Assembly (NCBI GenBank): GCA_021740585.1
Contig: JAIOZM010000030.1
Span: 1-44,366, forward strand
Reading direction: 5' to 3'
DNA from: Bacteroidales bacterium
Lineage (GTDB): Bacteria; Bacteroidota; Bacteroidia; Bacteroidales; GCA-2748055
DNA: 44,366 nt
In this document: positions 25,174 through 34,488 of the stretch, piece after piece
Position numbering within the stretch: the stretch's first letter is position 1
How the letters are laid out: each line of letters begins with the position of its first letter
Translations under genes and position numbers: made by a program
Notes under the pieces: generated by a model
Databases searched by the model: none
Told to the model about the DNA's origin: nothing
Seen by the model: the letters and a program-made list of their open reading frames with translations, nothing else

Positions 25174-25752
25174 ATGGGAATCAGAGTATTTTTTACGGTC
25201 ATTATCTTGGGATTACTGACTATAATTACATCATGTGAAACGGAAGATCCAAGTCCGGATGTTAAAAAAAATCCGTATGAACTGGAAGCTGGCTGGAATG
25301 GATTTATAATGGATGATACAGAATTTGAAACGCCAAATGCAATTATTGAAATTTGGGGAGAGAACATGGATTCATTAAGTTCTGACTATGACATTAATTT
25401 CACTGATGGAACATTTAATCCCCAGATACGGGATATATCCGGTAGTAGTATTCTTGTATATTTTGATGTAAACTCACCCTCTTTGGATGAATTAAGTTCA
25501 GGTATATATTATTATAAATACACAGACTCGCCAGAAAGACTTCCTAATAAAATTGTCGAAGCATATATTCTTATAACAACAGAAACATCGGTAATAAAAT
25601 ATCCGATCCTTGAAGCCACTGTTGAAGTAAAATCACAGGATGGTTACTTTTTAATTGAATACCTCCTCCAAACAGTGAAAGATCAGGAAATAATTGATGT
25701 GGCAGGACAGTATACCGGAATGTTCGAATTGATAGACCAGACATTTAATTAG
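25174..25752 (+). CDS. Lipoprotein of unknown function
   Basis: A 192-residue protein started at the Met at 25174, which gives a proper lipoprotein signal (MGIRVFFTVIILGLLTIITSC, lipidated Cys21 within SCETED). The longer frame from 25123 adds a basic leader with no purpose I can see. The mature part is acidic and beta-rich (AGWNGFIMDD, NAIIEIWGENMD, SGIYYYKYTDSPE, ILITTETSVIKYPI) and matches no family I recognise. It has its own upstream region behind a strong terminator and is convergent with the TonB receptor gene. Confidence 0.65.
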   Translation: MGIRVFFTVIILGLLTIITSCETEDPSPDVKKNPYELEAGWNGFIMDDTEFETPNAIIEIWGENMDSLSSDYDINFTDGTFNPQIRDISGSSILVYFDVNSPSLDELSSGIYYYKYTDSPERLPNKIVEAYILITTETSVIKYPILEATVEVKSQDGYFLIEYLLQTVKDQEIIDVAGQYTGMFELIDQTFN

Positions 25753-25810
25753 TCTTTGCAAGAACCGAGTTTACGAGCTCAGCGAAGCTAAAACGCCAAA
25801 TACCCACTTC

Positions 25811-27658
25811 TTAAAACTTCACAGCAATTCCGGTCATAAAATTGATACCCGGCATTACATAACCATAATCTATCTGATAAATCCTATTTAATAGATTCTT
25901 ACCGCTAACAAAGAACTCTGTATTTTCCGAAAGTTGATATTTCGCACTTGCACTCAGCAAGAAATAATTTTCAGTAATATTTTGGTTAAGTACTTCCGAA
26001 GTGGTTGAGATGTATAGCCCGGCAATATAATTCGCCTGAAGTGCAAAAAAGAACTTATCAATATTATAATTTACGCCGGTGAACAGCTGATGTTCAGGAG
26101 CCGACAGGCGTGGGTTATCCATGTGCAGGAATGAATAACTGAAATCAACAGACATATTTTTTTCGCTAAGAAAATTAGCCTCAAGTTCAATTCCTTTATG
26201 ATTAAACTCACCCGAATTTTTTCTGGATGGTGGAGGAGCGTTGGAATAATCCATAACTATAAGATTGCTCCCTTTAACATTGTAAAGTGTGATTTCGGTA
26301 TTAAGTTTCCCTCCCAAAAATGTATTTGAAATGCCTGCCTCAATATTTTTACTTTCTTCGAGCAGAAGCTCCGAATTTGGAGCAAAAAGATAGAGCTCCA
26401 TTATAGTAGGACTTCTATATCCCTCAGAATAAGAAGCTTTAATACTCATATCATCAATAACATTAACCGAAATACCTGTCTGAGGAATAAACTGACTTCC
26501 AAAAAGAGAATGACTTTCGTATCTTCCACCAGCTGTTAAACTAATTGTATTGGAAAACAAATTTTGCTGAACAATTACATAAGCTCCTGTTTCTGTTACT
26601 TCCAGCCATTTATTTGCATTGGCCGGCGGGAAAGCAATGTTCCCCCTTCCTCCATAAGACTTATGATCAATTCCCAGGGTAATAAGATTAGCTTTAATCA
26701 GTTTCAATCCTTCAAAAGCAGAGAAACCGAAATTTTCATCCTTAGAAACCCATCCGTCTGAAAAATTATGATCCCCAAAATTCATGAAGGCAAAAGCGCC
26801 ACCCTCCATTTTATCAAACTTATTCATCAGGGAAAGAGAAGTTTTTCCCCTTACCATATTTGCGACAAAAACATCTTCTGTGGAATCGACCATTCCCGGA
26901 TCCAGACCTTTCATGTCGGCAATATTGAAATCGGCTGTGAGCTTAAAATTTTCGTTAAACTTGTAGCCCAGTTTTGCGAATGAGTTATCGATTCTGAAAT
27001 CCATATTCTCTCTATGACCATCGGTTTCATCGTGATTGTAGGAAATAAAAAAATCGAGTTTTCCTTTTTTGAAACCGGTATTAGTCATTAGTTTTTGGGT
27101 GTTGAATGATCCCATACCCAGACGCATGCTGCCGGAAACCCCGTCTTCCTTTTGTTCTTTTGTAATAAAATTCAACACTCCACCCATGGCATTCGACCCA
27201 TACAGAATTGATGCAGGTCCGCGGATAACCTCCACCCTTTGCAAGTCGGACGAAACATAATTATTTGGAAGAGGATGACCAAATATCCCCATGTATTGAG
27301 GATGGCCATCCACCAGAACCAGAATCTGGGAATTAGGATTTCCACCCACACCCCTAACCGAAATATTTCCGGCAGATGAACTGCCTACCCTTCCATAACC
27401 CGTAACCCCACGTTCGTTAACGAACAAAGAGGGAATTCTTCGGCTTACCATAGATAAAACGGCGGACTCCTCTATCTCATCAATTTGATCTTCAGTGATG
27501 ACAGAAATGTTCATCGGGAGGTTTTTTCTTGCAATATCCACTCTCATTCCGGTTACTACCAGCTCATTAATGCTAAGCGTATCGGTAACTGACTGAGAAT
27601 TAAGATTTGCTGATAGCATAAAAGCTGCCATGACCAAAAGTAAAGTTCTATTACTCAT
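25811..27658 (-). CDS. TonB-dependent outer-membrane receptor, probably for a metal complex
   Basis: A 615-residue receptor. The signal peptide (about 1-22) is followed by the short segment NELVVTGMRVD (TonB-box region) and a plug domain (about 40-150): RIPSLFVNERG, GNISVRGVGG, ILVLVDGHPQ and VEVIRGPASILYGSNAMGGVLNF. Next come beta-barrel strands ending in a C-terminal phenylalanine (MTGIAVKF), the outer-membrane insertion signal. It lies 46 nt downstream of a NikR-like regulator on the same strand, so it is probably controlled by it and may import nickel or another metal chelate. No His-rich metal loop is seen. The length is in the range of the small vitamin B12/siderophore-type receptors. 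Confidence 0.88.
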   Translation of the reverse strand: MSNRTLLLVMAAFMLSANLNSQSVTDTLSINELVVTGMRVDIARKNLPMNISVITEDQIDEIEESAVLSMVSRRIPSLFVNERGVTGYGRVGSSSAGNISVRGVGGNPNSQILVLVDGHPQYMGIFGHPLPNNYVSSDLQRVEVIRGPASILYGSNAMGGVLNFITKEQKEDGVSGSMRLGMGSFNTQKLMTNTGFKKGKLDFFISYNHDETDGHRENMDFRIDNSFAKLGYKFNENFKLTADFNIADMKGLDPGMVDSTEDVFVANMVRGKTSLSLMNKFDKMEGGAFAFMNFGDHNFSDGWVSKDENFGFSAFEGLKLIKANLITLGIDHKSYGGRGNIAFPPANANKWLEVTETGAYVIVQQNLFSNTISLTAGGRYESHSLFGSQFIPQTGISVNVIDDMSIKASYSEGYRSPTIMELYLFAPNSELLLEESKNIEAGISNTFLGGKLNTEITLYNVKGSNLIVMDYSNAPPPSRKNSGEFNHKGIELEANFLSEKNMSVDFSYSFLHMDNPRLSAPEHQLFTGVNYNIDKFFFALQANYIAGLYISTTSEVLNQNITENYFLLSASAKYQLSENTEFFVSGKNLLNRIYQIDYGYVMPGINFMTGIAVKF

Positions 27659-27704
27659 ATATTGTTACGTTTAAAATATTCGTGTTACCTTAAGTTCAAA
27701 AAAA

Positions 27705-28106
27705 TTAGTCAATTCCTGTTTTCACCAGTTCGCCATGCTTTACACCTTTAATGGCAGTAAGTTTATTGGCGAGTTTCGTCAACTTACTTGATTTTCCTTT
27801 AACGGTGATTACTTCGAGGGTATGATTGCTATCGAGGTGAATATGCTGACCGGCAATGGTAAGGCAATTGTATTCGTGTTGGAGTGCGTTTACTTTTTCA
27901 TGCAATTCACGTAAATTATGATCGTAAATAAGTACGATTGCACCGGCAACAAGCTCATCATTTTCCCACTGTTCCTCCACAGTATTTTTATGTATAAGAT
28001 GTCTGATAGCCTGAGAACGATTAGGGAACATTTTTCTTTCGACAAACTCATCCAGTTTCTCCAGCAAATCGTTTTCCAATGAAACCCCAAAACGTTTTAA
28101 TGTCAT
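27705..28106 (-). CDS. NikR-like metal-responsive regulator with Cys ligand replaced
   Basis: A 133-residue protein started at the Met at 28106, because the ribbon-helix-helix domain of NikR begins at RFGVSLENDLLEKLDEF. The C-terminal ACT-like domain holds the metal site. Aligned to Escherichia coli NikR with an offset of one, His77, His88 and His90 are kept (E. coli His76, 87, 89), but the Cys95 position is Thr96, preceded by His95. NikR uses these four residues to bind square-planar nickel, so this protein may have a different geometry or metal. It probably represses the downstream TonB receptor gene. A dyad GTGTTA-N15-TAACAC lies just upstream of its start, a candidate operator for autoregulation. 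Confidence 0.85.
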   Translation of the reverse strand: MTLKRFGVSLENDLLEKLDEFVERKMFPNRSQAIRHLIHKNTVEEQWENDELVAGAIVLIYDHNLRELHEKVNALQHEYNCLTIAGQHIHLDSNHTLEVITVKGKSSKLTKLANKLTAIKGVKHGELVKTGID

Positions 28107-28107
28107 C

Positions 28108-28141
28108 GTGTTATTTTTTATAAAAAGGTAACACAAATATA
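28108..28141 (-). promoter_or_regulatory. Candidate nikR operator and -7 element
   Basis: GTGTTA (28108-28113) and TAACAC (28129-28134) form a dyad with a 15-bp spacer, similar in layout to NikR operators. A minus-strand -7 element TATATTTG (28134-28141) overlaps its upstream end. A related GTGTTAC sequence lies before the TonB receptor (27682-27688). Confidence 0.45.
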
Positions 28142-28171
28142 TAAAATAAATCCGTGTTTCTAAATTGAGGT

Positions 28172-29218
28172 TTATCTTTCATTCTCGAAATAAATCTTGT
28201 AATACTTTCTTCCGTCTTTATCAACACCTTGTTCAATAAGTTGTCTGTCGCCATGAATGTAGATATGAAAGTTCTTATCTAATTTCAATACACTTTTAAA
28301 AATGCGAGACTGCTTTTTTACTGCCTGAGGGGAGACTTCAAAATTATTATCAATTTTAATTTCATTATCTTTTCTGTATGCTTCGTCAAAATTTTGAAAG
28401 GATTTGATGACCTCACGATCAATAAAAACTTCATTCTCAAAACCTTGCTTATCAAAGGATTCATTGTTTTTGAAATATTCCACCGAACGATTCAGCAAAT
28501 CAATCTGATCGGCTTTACTGACTTCAAAGTCCTCTGTTAGTTTTTTAGTCACAAAGTTTTTAGTAATATTCATAAAATCTTTTGTGAGATGATAGCTATC
28601 GGCACATGGTTTAATTTGCAGGAAATTGTCTCTCCAAAAATGCGCATCAATTGTTTTATTAGACTTATCGATACTGCAAACCTTATAACCATTGGCCCTA
28701 TCGGTATTGAATATTAAGCAAGCTTTATCCAGTTTATCGATATTAATTCCGTCTTCAGAATAGACTATAAAATCGTCATTACTTTTCTCCAGCTTTAGAA
28801 AGCTATGTTTATTCTCCGATTTATAAATCCCAATTGCATCTGTCATTTCATCTTCAAAACTAATATTGGAGAAATATGCCAGGAATAAGTCACCCGATTT
28901 AATATTAGGATGCACAGAAAGCTCAAAAAGATGTTTTGCCAGATTCACAGAATTAGAGTGAAATGATTCCACACTATCGAATATTTGCGAAGCAAATACG
29001 AAAATAGGATTCAATGTAAAGTCATCGTTGCTAAAAGTAAATGAATGAAACTCAGGTGCTGAAAAAGGATTTAGGAAATATCTTAAAAGCATTCCCTCTA
29101 ATTTCTCATTTGAAGTATCCAGCAAAGATTTAGAAAGATGAAGATCTTCCTGTTTAGTTTTATTTCCTACCTTATGAACAGCAACTTTCTCTATTCTGCA
29201 ATTTGTATAATCAATCAT
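28172..29218 (-). CDS. Nucleoid-associated protein (NdpA/YejK family)
   Basis: A 348-residue cytoplasmic protein of the 37-kDa nucleoid-associated family. The start IEKVAVHKVGNKTKQEDL, the central GDLFLAYFSNISFEDEMTDAIGIYKSENKHSFLKL and the C-terminal DKNFHIYIHGDRQLIEQG are typical. E. coli YejK binds DNA and topoisomerases. It has its own upstream region and no obvious partner; the gap before the S46 peptidase (135 nt) holds nothing recognisable. Confidence 0.85.
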   Translation of the reverse strand: MIDYTNCRIEKVAVHKVGNKTKQEDLHLSKSLLDTSNEKLEGMLLRYFLNPFSAPEFHSFTFSNDDFTLNPIFVFASQIFDSVESFHSNSVNLAKHLFELSVHPNIKSGDLFLAYFSNISFEDEMTDAIGIYKSENKHSFLKLEKSNDDFIVYSEDGINIDKLDKACLIFNTDRANGYKVCSIDKSNKTIDAHFWRDNFLQIKPCADSYHLTKDFMNITKNFVTKKLTEDFEVSKADQIDLLNRSVEYFKNNESFDKQGFENEVFIDREVIKSFQNFDEAYRKDNEIKIDNNFEVSPQAVKKQSRIFKSVLKLDKNFHIYIHGDRQLIEQGVDKDGRKYYKIYFENER

Positions 29219-29353
29219 ATATTTTTTTCTATACCATCAAACATGGTTCATCTCTAAATCTCATTGTTTAGATCTATTCTCAAGGCCTTTTTATTGATAA
29301 AGGAAATTTTTTGTATCCTATCGCGTCTAAAATAATGGGATGGAATATGTAAA

Positions 29354-31522
29354 TTACTTCGAATTAACTAACTCCATCTCATCAATTAAATACCCGGCTC
29401 CAGCATATTTATCTATAATAAAAAGCACATATCTGATATCAACCACAATATTCCGGCAGATGGATTTATCGTAAAAGAAATCACTCATGGTTCCCTCCCA
29501 GTTTCTATCGAAATTCAAACCGATTAATTGTCCGTTAGCATTTATTACCGGGCTACCCGAATTGCCACCGGAAGTATGATTAGAGGCGACAAAACAAACA
29601 GGCATAAATCCCTCTTCGTCTGCATAATTACCATAATTCTTTTCGTAGTAAAGTTCAATTAACTTTTCCGGGATGGTATAGTCCTCAAAGCCTTTTTTAT
29701 ACTTTTCGATAATACCATCAAGACTTGTTTCAAAGTCGTAATGAACGGCATCAAGTGGATTGTAGCCTTCCACCTCTCCGTATGCTACTCTCATAGTAAA
29801 ATTTGCATCGGGATACATTTTTTGGCTTAGATTCATTTCCTTAAGTGCCGCAACATATAGTTTATATAGCTTATTGATTTCAAGATTAATATCTCTGTAG
29901 GGCTTATTCACTTTGCCGGAATAAAGTCTTGCAATTGACTGATAATCAGCAAATAGTTCTTCTTTGTTTATAAACTTAATGAGTTTTTCCTCATTTTGCG
30001 GATAGTCTTTCAGCAATTGGATAACTGAGTTTAGGTCTATAAACTTTGACTTAGCATAAACAAAGTCTGTATATTTTTTTATATCACCCTTATACTTCTT
30101 CTGAATTTTTTCATACAAATCAGGATAAAATTCAGCTTGAATATTATTCTTAAATGCCGTTAACATAGCTGCATAAGTTTCTCTGTCGATATCTGAATTA
30201 TAATCTTTAAAGAATTTTTCAGAACGTGTCAGCAATGCCTCTCCGGCAAGTATTTTTTCATCCAGACTTTTATTCTGATTTTCGCGGATCAAAGAGTTCA
30301 TTTCTTTAATGTAGTTCATAAGTTCATTTGTCATAAGTGCCTCACCGGCAAAATCATAGACGTATATGTATTTCTCCAGATCGGAATACTTTTGCTTCAG
30401 GTTTTCAAGTACAGAACCATATTTTTTTAAACGAGAAGTATCTTCATTCACCCACTCAATAAATATCTTTTCTTCATCGCGTTTCACATCTATGGCCGAA
30501 GTTTTATTAACTCCGAGGATAATCCCCTGCCATTTTTTCCAGGAGTTACTAATCCTGCGAAATTTTGCCGCATACTGTATGCGTATTTTATCATCACCTC
30601 TCATATATTTATCCATAATTGACAATCTCTCATCACGAAGCGCAATATTTTTCGGATAGGATTTATTCACAAAGAGGTCGATTGCATCGCTGGTGTAAAA
30701 CTGCGTGGTTGTTCCAGGGTAGCCCATCACCATGGTAAAATCTCCTTCCTCCACTCCGGCAAGTGAAACAGGAAGGAATTTTTTCGGTTTATAAGGAACA
30801 TTATCGGGAGAATACTCTGCCGGTTGATTTTTATGGTCGGCATAAATTCTGAACACACTAAAATCGCCCGTGTGTCGGGGCCACATCCAATTGTCAAAAT
30901 CTTTTCCGTAATTACCTATCGATTCCGGCGGGGCACCAACCAGGCGAACATCCCTGAATACCTCATACACAAACATATAATACTCGTTACCATAATAAAA
31001 AGGCTTAATGAGAGCTTCATAATGATTTCCGGTGGTTGCATTTTCAACCAGACTTTTAATATTCGTTTGAATCTGTTTCCACCCATCCATTTCGTCGTTG
31101 CTCCCTTCAACTCCTGCCAGAACTGCACTTGTTACATCTTCAATTCTTATTAAAAAAGTAACCTTAATACCTTCGTTGGGGAGTTCCATACTTTGGTCCA
31201 TTGCCCAAAAGCCATTCTCAAGATAATCCTTTTCAACAGAACTATGCGATTGAATATAACCATAGCCGCAATGGTGATTGGTAAACAGCAGCCCTTCTTC
31301 CGAAACCACTTCACCCGTGCACCCACTGCCAAAAATAACAACAGCATCTTTGAGACTGGAATGGTTAATACTATAGATGTCTTCCGCGCTAAGTTTAAAG
31401 CCTTTCTCCTGCATGTCTGAAATATTGTATTTCTCTAAAAGTAAGGGAATCCACATACCTTCGTCTGCATGAAGGGATAGTGACGAAAGGAGGATGATGA
31501 GAATAGTTAATCTGACTTTCAT
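29354..31522 (-). CDS. S46 dipeptidyl-peptidase, DPP11-like (Asp/Glu-specific)
   Basis: A 722-residue exported serine peptidase with a signal peptide (about 1-19). The trypsin-like catalytic triad is His84 in FTNHHCGYG, Asp220 in RHTGDF and Ser655 in TSGGNSGSPV. It releases dipeptides from peptide N-termini in the periplasm. The specificity residue at position 673 is Arg (LNFDRNWEG), as in Porphyromonas gingivalis DPP11 where Arg673 selects Asp or Glu at P1; DPP7 has Gly there. Length and numbering match the DPP11 family exactly. It is the last gene of an operon whose first gene is preceded by a Rex-type box and lies 12 nt after maf. Function in amino-acid fermentation is likely. Confidence 0.92.
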   Translation of the reverse strand: MKVRLTILIILLSSLSLHADEGMWIPLLLEKYNISDMQEKGFKLSAEDIYSINHSSLKDAVVIFGSGCTGEVVSEEGLLFTNHHCGYGYIQSHSSVEKDYLENGFWAMDQSMELPNEGIKVTFLIRIEDVTSAVLAGVEGSNDEMDGWKQIQTNIKSLVENATTGNHYEALIKPFYYGNEYYMFVYEVFRDVRLVGAPPESIGNYGKDFDNWMWPRHTGDFSVFRIYADHKNQPAEYSPDNVPYKPKKFLPVSLAGVEEGDFTMVMGYPGTTTQFYTSDAIDLFVNKSYPKNIALRDERLSIMDKYMRGDDKIRIQYAAKFRRISNSWKKWQGIILGVNKTSAIDVKRDEEKIFIEWVNEDTSRLKKYGSVLENLKQKYSDLEKYIYVYDFAGEALMTNELMNYIKEMNSLIRENQNKSLDEKILAGEALLTRSEKFFKDYNSDIDRETYAAMLTAFKNNIQAEFYPDLYEKIQKKYKGDIKKYTDFVYAKSKFIDLNSVIQLLKDYPQNEEKLIKFINKEELFADYQSIARLYSGKVNKPYRDINLEINKLYKLYVAALKEMNLSQKMYPDANFTMRVAYGEVEGYNPLDAVHYDFETSLDGIIEKYKKGFEDYTIPEKLIELYYEKNYGNYADEEGFMPVCFVASNHTSGGNSGSPVINANGQLIGLNFDRNWEGTMSDFFYDKSICRNIVVDIRYVLFIIDKYAGAGYLIDEMELVNSK

Positions 31523-31534
31523 TTTTAAAATTTT

Positions 31535-32125
31535 TCAGGAAATAAATTTTTCCAATTCGTGATATAATTTTTGAATAGGGAGTCCCATTACGTTAAAATA
31601 GGATCCCTTTATTTGTTCTATGCCAATAAAACCAATCCAGTCCTGAATGCCATAAGCACCTGCTTTATCAAAAGGTTGAAAGTTATCAATATAGTAATTT
31701 AACTCCTCGTTGGATATTTTTGAGAACCAGACCTCAGAATGAGCGTGAAAACAAATGTTTTTTGTTGAAGTACGAATACATACCCCGGTTATAACCTCAT
31801 GCATATTGCCGGATAATTTCTGAAGTATTTTCATAGCATCATCACGATCAATAGGTTTCCCAATTACCTTCCCTTCAAGCCATACAATGGTATCGGCTGT
31901 TATAAGTATCTCATTATTTTTAAGCGGTTTAGAATATGCTTTTGATTTCAATTCGGCAAGAAATACAGGTATTTCAAATTTGTTTAATCCTTCAGGGAAA
32001 TCCTCTTCAATGGAATGCAGATTAGTAATTCTGAATTTAAATCCGGCCTCCTTCATTAAATAATGACGTCGCGGTGACTGAGTAGCCAGGATAATTGAAT
32101 ATTCTTTAATCTTTTCAAGCAGCAT
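31535..32125 (-). CDS. maf: Maf-like nucleoside triphosphate pyrophosphatase
   Basis: A 196-residue protein with the Maf pattern: ILATQSPRRHYLMKEAGFKF at the start, the EEDFPEGL segment, a KSKAYS stretch, ILITADTIVWLEGKVIGKPIDRDDAMKIL, and FDKAGAYGIQDWIGFIGIEQIKGSYFNVMGLPI. Maf proteins hydrolyse non-canonical or canonical dTTP/UTP-type nucleotides. It sits between the UbiA-family gene and the S46 peptidase in the same operon, separated by 6 and 12 nt. Confidence 0.92.
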   Translation of the reverse strand: MLLEKIKEYSIILATQSPRRHYLMKEAGFKFRITNLHSIEEDFPEGLNKFEIPVFLAELKSKAYSKPLKNNEILITADTIVWLEGKVIGKPIDRDDAMKILQKLSGNMHEVITGVCIRTSTKNICFHAHSEVWFSKISNEELNYYIDNFQPFDKAGAYGIQDWIGFIGIEQIKGSYFNVMGLPIQKLYHELEKFIS

Positions 32126-32131
32126 CCATCA

Positions 32132-33163
32132 TCAATTTAGCTTATACTCCATAATAATAAACACTACCACTGAATACAAGATGCCAAAGAGCATGATGAA
32201 TTTTAAAACCGCGCTCGCCAGATGATAATCTTCCTTTGTTTTTGCCATGGTCACTTTATAGATTATAAAGAGTGTGGGCAAGAAAATTAGTAAAGCAAAA
32301 TACAATGATGATATATAATCGAATCCAGAGCCTGTAAAAACTATATACTTTAGTAACAGGAATACAAGGGAAGCAAGGAACAAAAAGCTTAGTACATTAA
32401 TAATGATTTTACTGGTCCTTATTCCAAGCACAATGGGTATAGTATTCATTCCATAAGCAGAATCGCCTTCAAAGTCTTCAGCGTCTTTTATTATTTCCCG
32501 GATAAAGTTGGTGGTGAAAGCAAAAAAGCCAAAAGCAAGAACCCAATAAAAAATATAATTAAAATTCGATCCTACTCTTAACATAATTTCACCATAGACT
32601 TTATTTAGCAATGGAATTTCAAACAAAACCACCATAATTGGCACTATTCCGGTGAGGAGACTAACAATCAGATTTCCTATCAGGAATTCCTTTTTATATG
32701 TCATAGAATAAAACCACAGCAATCCGGAAGCAAGGAAGAAAACAACAGATATCATTGGGATGCCGATATAGAATGAAAGATATACACCAATGAGTACGCC
32801 AATTACACTTAATGCAGAATGAATTTTAATTGCAAATCCACGGCTAATTTTAACATCGATAACCACTCTTGAAGGTTTGTTTAATCTATCTGTTTTTGTG
32901 TCGAAATAATCGTTAATAGCATAACCTCCAGCGGCAATAAGGATAGTAGACAATACTAACAGAAAGAAATGAAAGTCTGAAAATTGCAGTTCGAAATTAT
33001 TTACACTTAGAAATGGTTTGATAATAAAATATCGTATCAAATACTGAGTAGCAGCAATAATTAGCAAATTCGGGACTCTCAATAATTTAAAAAATGAATT
33101 AATCACTTTAATAATCTTTATGTAATTACCATATAAAAGCTTTAGCCTCCAACCATTCACCAT
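32132..33163 (-). CDS. UbiA-family prenyltransferase
   Basis: A 343-residue integral membrane protein with about eight or nine hydrophobic segments. The first Asp-rich motif NDYFDTKTDRLNKP (about residues 105-118) and the second, KDAEDFEGDSAYGMNTIPI (near 225), bind the prenyl diphosphate through magnesium. Close Bacteroidota relatives are annotated as geranylgeranylglycerol-phosphate geranylgeranyltransferase-like, but the acceptor here is unknown. The only in-frame ATG before the first membrane segment overlaps kdsC by 38 nt, so the start is tentative; a non-ATG start nearer to the stop of kdsC is possible. Confidence 0.82.
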   Translation of the reverse strand: MVNGWRLKLLYGNYIKIIKVINSFFKLLRVPNLLIIAATQYLIRYFIIKPFLSVNNFELQFSDFHFFLLVLSTILIAAGGYAINDYFDTKTDRLNKPSRVVIDVKISRGFAIKIHSALSVIGVLIGVYLSFYIGIPMISVVFFLASGLLWFYSMTYKKEFLIGNLIVSLLTGIVPIMVVLFEIPLLNKVYGEIMLRVGSNFNYIFYWVLAFGFFAFTTNFIREIIKDAEDFEGDSAYGMNTIPIVLGIRTSKIIINVLSFLFLASLVFLLLKYIVFTGSGFDYISSLYFALLIFLPTLFIIYKVTMAKTKEDYHLASAVLKFIMLFGILYSVVVFIIMEYKLN

Positions 33164-33647
33164 TCAATCTCATAACCTGTTCTATGACATCCCGCACGCA
33201 ACCTTCTCCTCCATTTTTATCAGAGATATAGCTTGAAATAGCTTTAATTTCCTCCACGGCATCGGAAGGGCAGGTAGGAAATCCAACCCGTTTCATAACC
33301 GGATAATCGGGCAAGTCATCTCCCATATATAAAATATCTTCTGGCTTTAAATTATACTTATTTAAAAAGTCATTAAAATCAGTCAGCTTATCTGTCGATT
33401 TCATGTAAATATCCGTAATCCCCAGTTTTTCGAATCTAATTCTCACTGATTCTGAATCCCCACCGGTAATAATAGCAATTGGAAATCCCTTTTTAACAAG
33501 ATAAAAACAAGCAAAACCATCCTTAACATTCATCGTTCTCATCAAATCACCACTCGGATGCAATACCACTTTTGAATTGGAAAAAACTCCATCAACATCG
33601 AAAACAAAAGCTTTCACTTTTTTTAGATCACCTTTAAAATTTGTCAT
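33126..33647 (-). CDS. kdsC: KdsC-type HAD phosphatase (KDO 8-phosphate phosphatase)
   Basis: A 173-residue HAD phosphatase without cap domain: FVFDVDGVFSNSKV (catalytic Asp motif near residues 15-20), MNVKDGF, AIITGGDSESV, and ILYMGDDLPDYPVMKRVGFPTCPSDAV. This C0-type pattern is that of KdsC, which removes phosphate from 3-deoxy-D-manno-octulosonate 8-phosphate in lipopolysaccharide synthesis. It overlaps the stop of the DUF2520 gene by 1 nt and the following UbiA gene by 38 nt, so the genes are translationally coupled. Confidence 0.9.
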   Translation of the reverse strand: MTNFKGDLKKVKAFVFDVDGVFSNSKVVLHPSGDLMRTMNVKDGFACFYLVKKGFPIAIITGGDSESVRIRFEKLGITDIYMKSTDKLTDFNDFLNKYNLKPEDILYMGDDLPDYPVMKRVGFPTCPSDAVEEIKAISSYISDKNGGEGCVRDVIEQVMRLNGEWLEAKAFIW

Positions 33648-34438
33648 TAATCTTCAGAATTACTATCGGAATAGAAATTTACTATACTGTTACTAACAAA
33701 AGTATACATTTTTTGCAAGTCAGTATCATCTTTCAACAATTCAATATGTTTCTTAATACTCCCCATATCTTTCCTTCTTGCAGGTCCTGTTTGAGCATTT
33801 TTTGCACCTAGTTCCTTTATCTTTCTAACCATTTCATCGAGTAAAGGATGAATTATTTCGACAGGGATATTATTTCTCACCAGATAGTTTTCACCCAGAC
33901 AAATTATATGATTGCCTAAATTTGCTGCTATTATTGCACCAACGTGAGATTTTAACCGTGTTTCAGAATCCATTATCAAAACATTGTCTGAAATTGAATT
34001 GGCAATATTTTCGAGTTTGTAATAATTCTCATTACTAGTCGTCTCAAGGAGAATAGGAATTTTTCGAAAATTAATTTTCACATCAGCAGTAAAGCTCTGA
34101 AGAGGATAAAATACCCCATAATTTTCATGGAAACTATCAAAAACTGAGAGGGCTGTACTTCCGGACGAATGCACATATAGCGCATTTGATTTTGGAAGGG
34201 CTTTCACTATTTTCGGGATAGAGTCATCATTTACTGTTATGAAAACAATATCTGCTTTCTTGTCGATATTAAGCTCAGAGCCATAACTTGCGCCAAGCTT
34301 ATCGGCAAGCCTTCCAGCCTTTTTCTGATCTCTGCTAATAATATGCAAAGGGGTATGTCCTGCTTTTTTTAAAGCAAGTGAAAGTCGTGTGCCAAGGTTT
34401 CCGGCACCGATAACAACAAAATTATAATGAATGTCCAT
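33647..34438 (-). CDS. Rossmann-like / DUF2520 domain protein
   Basis: A 263-residue protein with an N-terminal NAD(P)-binding Rossmann fold (VVIGAGNLGTRLSLALKKAGH at residues about 8-28) and a C-terminal helical DUF2520 domain (IIAANLGNHIICLGENYL, NAQTGPARRKDMGSIKKH). The family resembles ketopantoate reductases and F420-dependent NADP oxidoreductases, but its substrate is not established. It is conserved in Bacteroidota next to kdsC, maf and UbiA-family genes. Here it overlaps kdsC by 1 nt. Confidence 0.85.
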   Translation of the reverse strand: MDIHYNFVVIGAGNLGTRLSLALKKAGHTPLHIISRDQKKAGRLADKLGASYGSELNIDKKADIVFITVNDDSIPKIVKALPKSNALYVHSSGSTALSVFDSFHENYGVFYPLQSFTADVKINFRKIPILLETTSNENYYKLENIANSISDNVLIMDSETRLKSHVGAIIAANLGNHIICLGENYLVRNNIPVEIIHPLLDEMVRKIKELGAKNAQTGPARRKDMGSIKKHIELLKDDTDLQKMYTFVSNSIVNFYSDSNSED

Positions 34439-34488
34439 ATTAGAAAAATGAATAATATGGCACTAAGATACCGGAATAAAAAGAAAGT

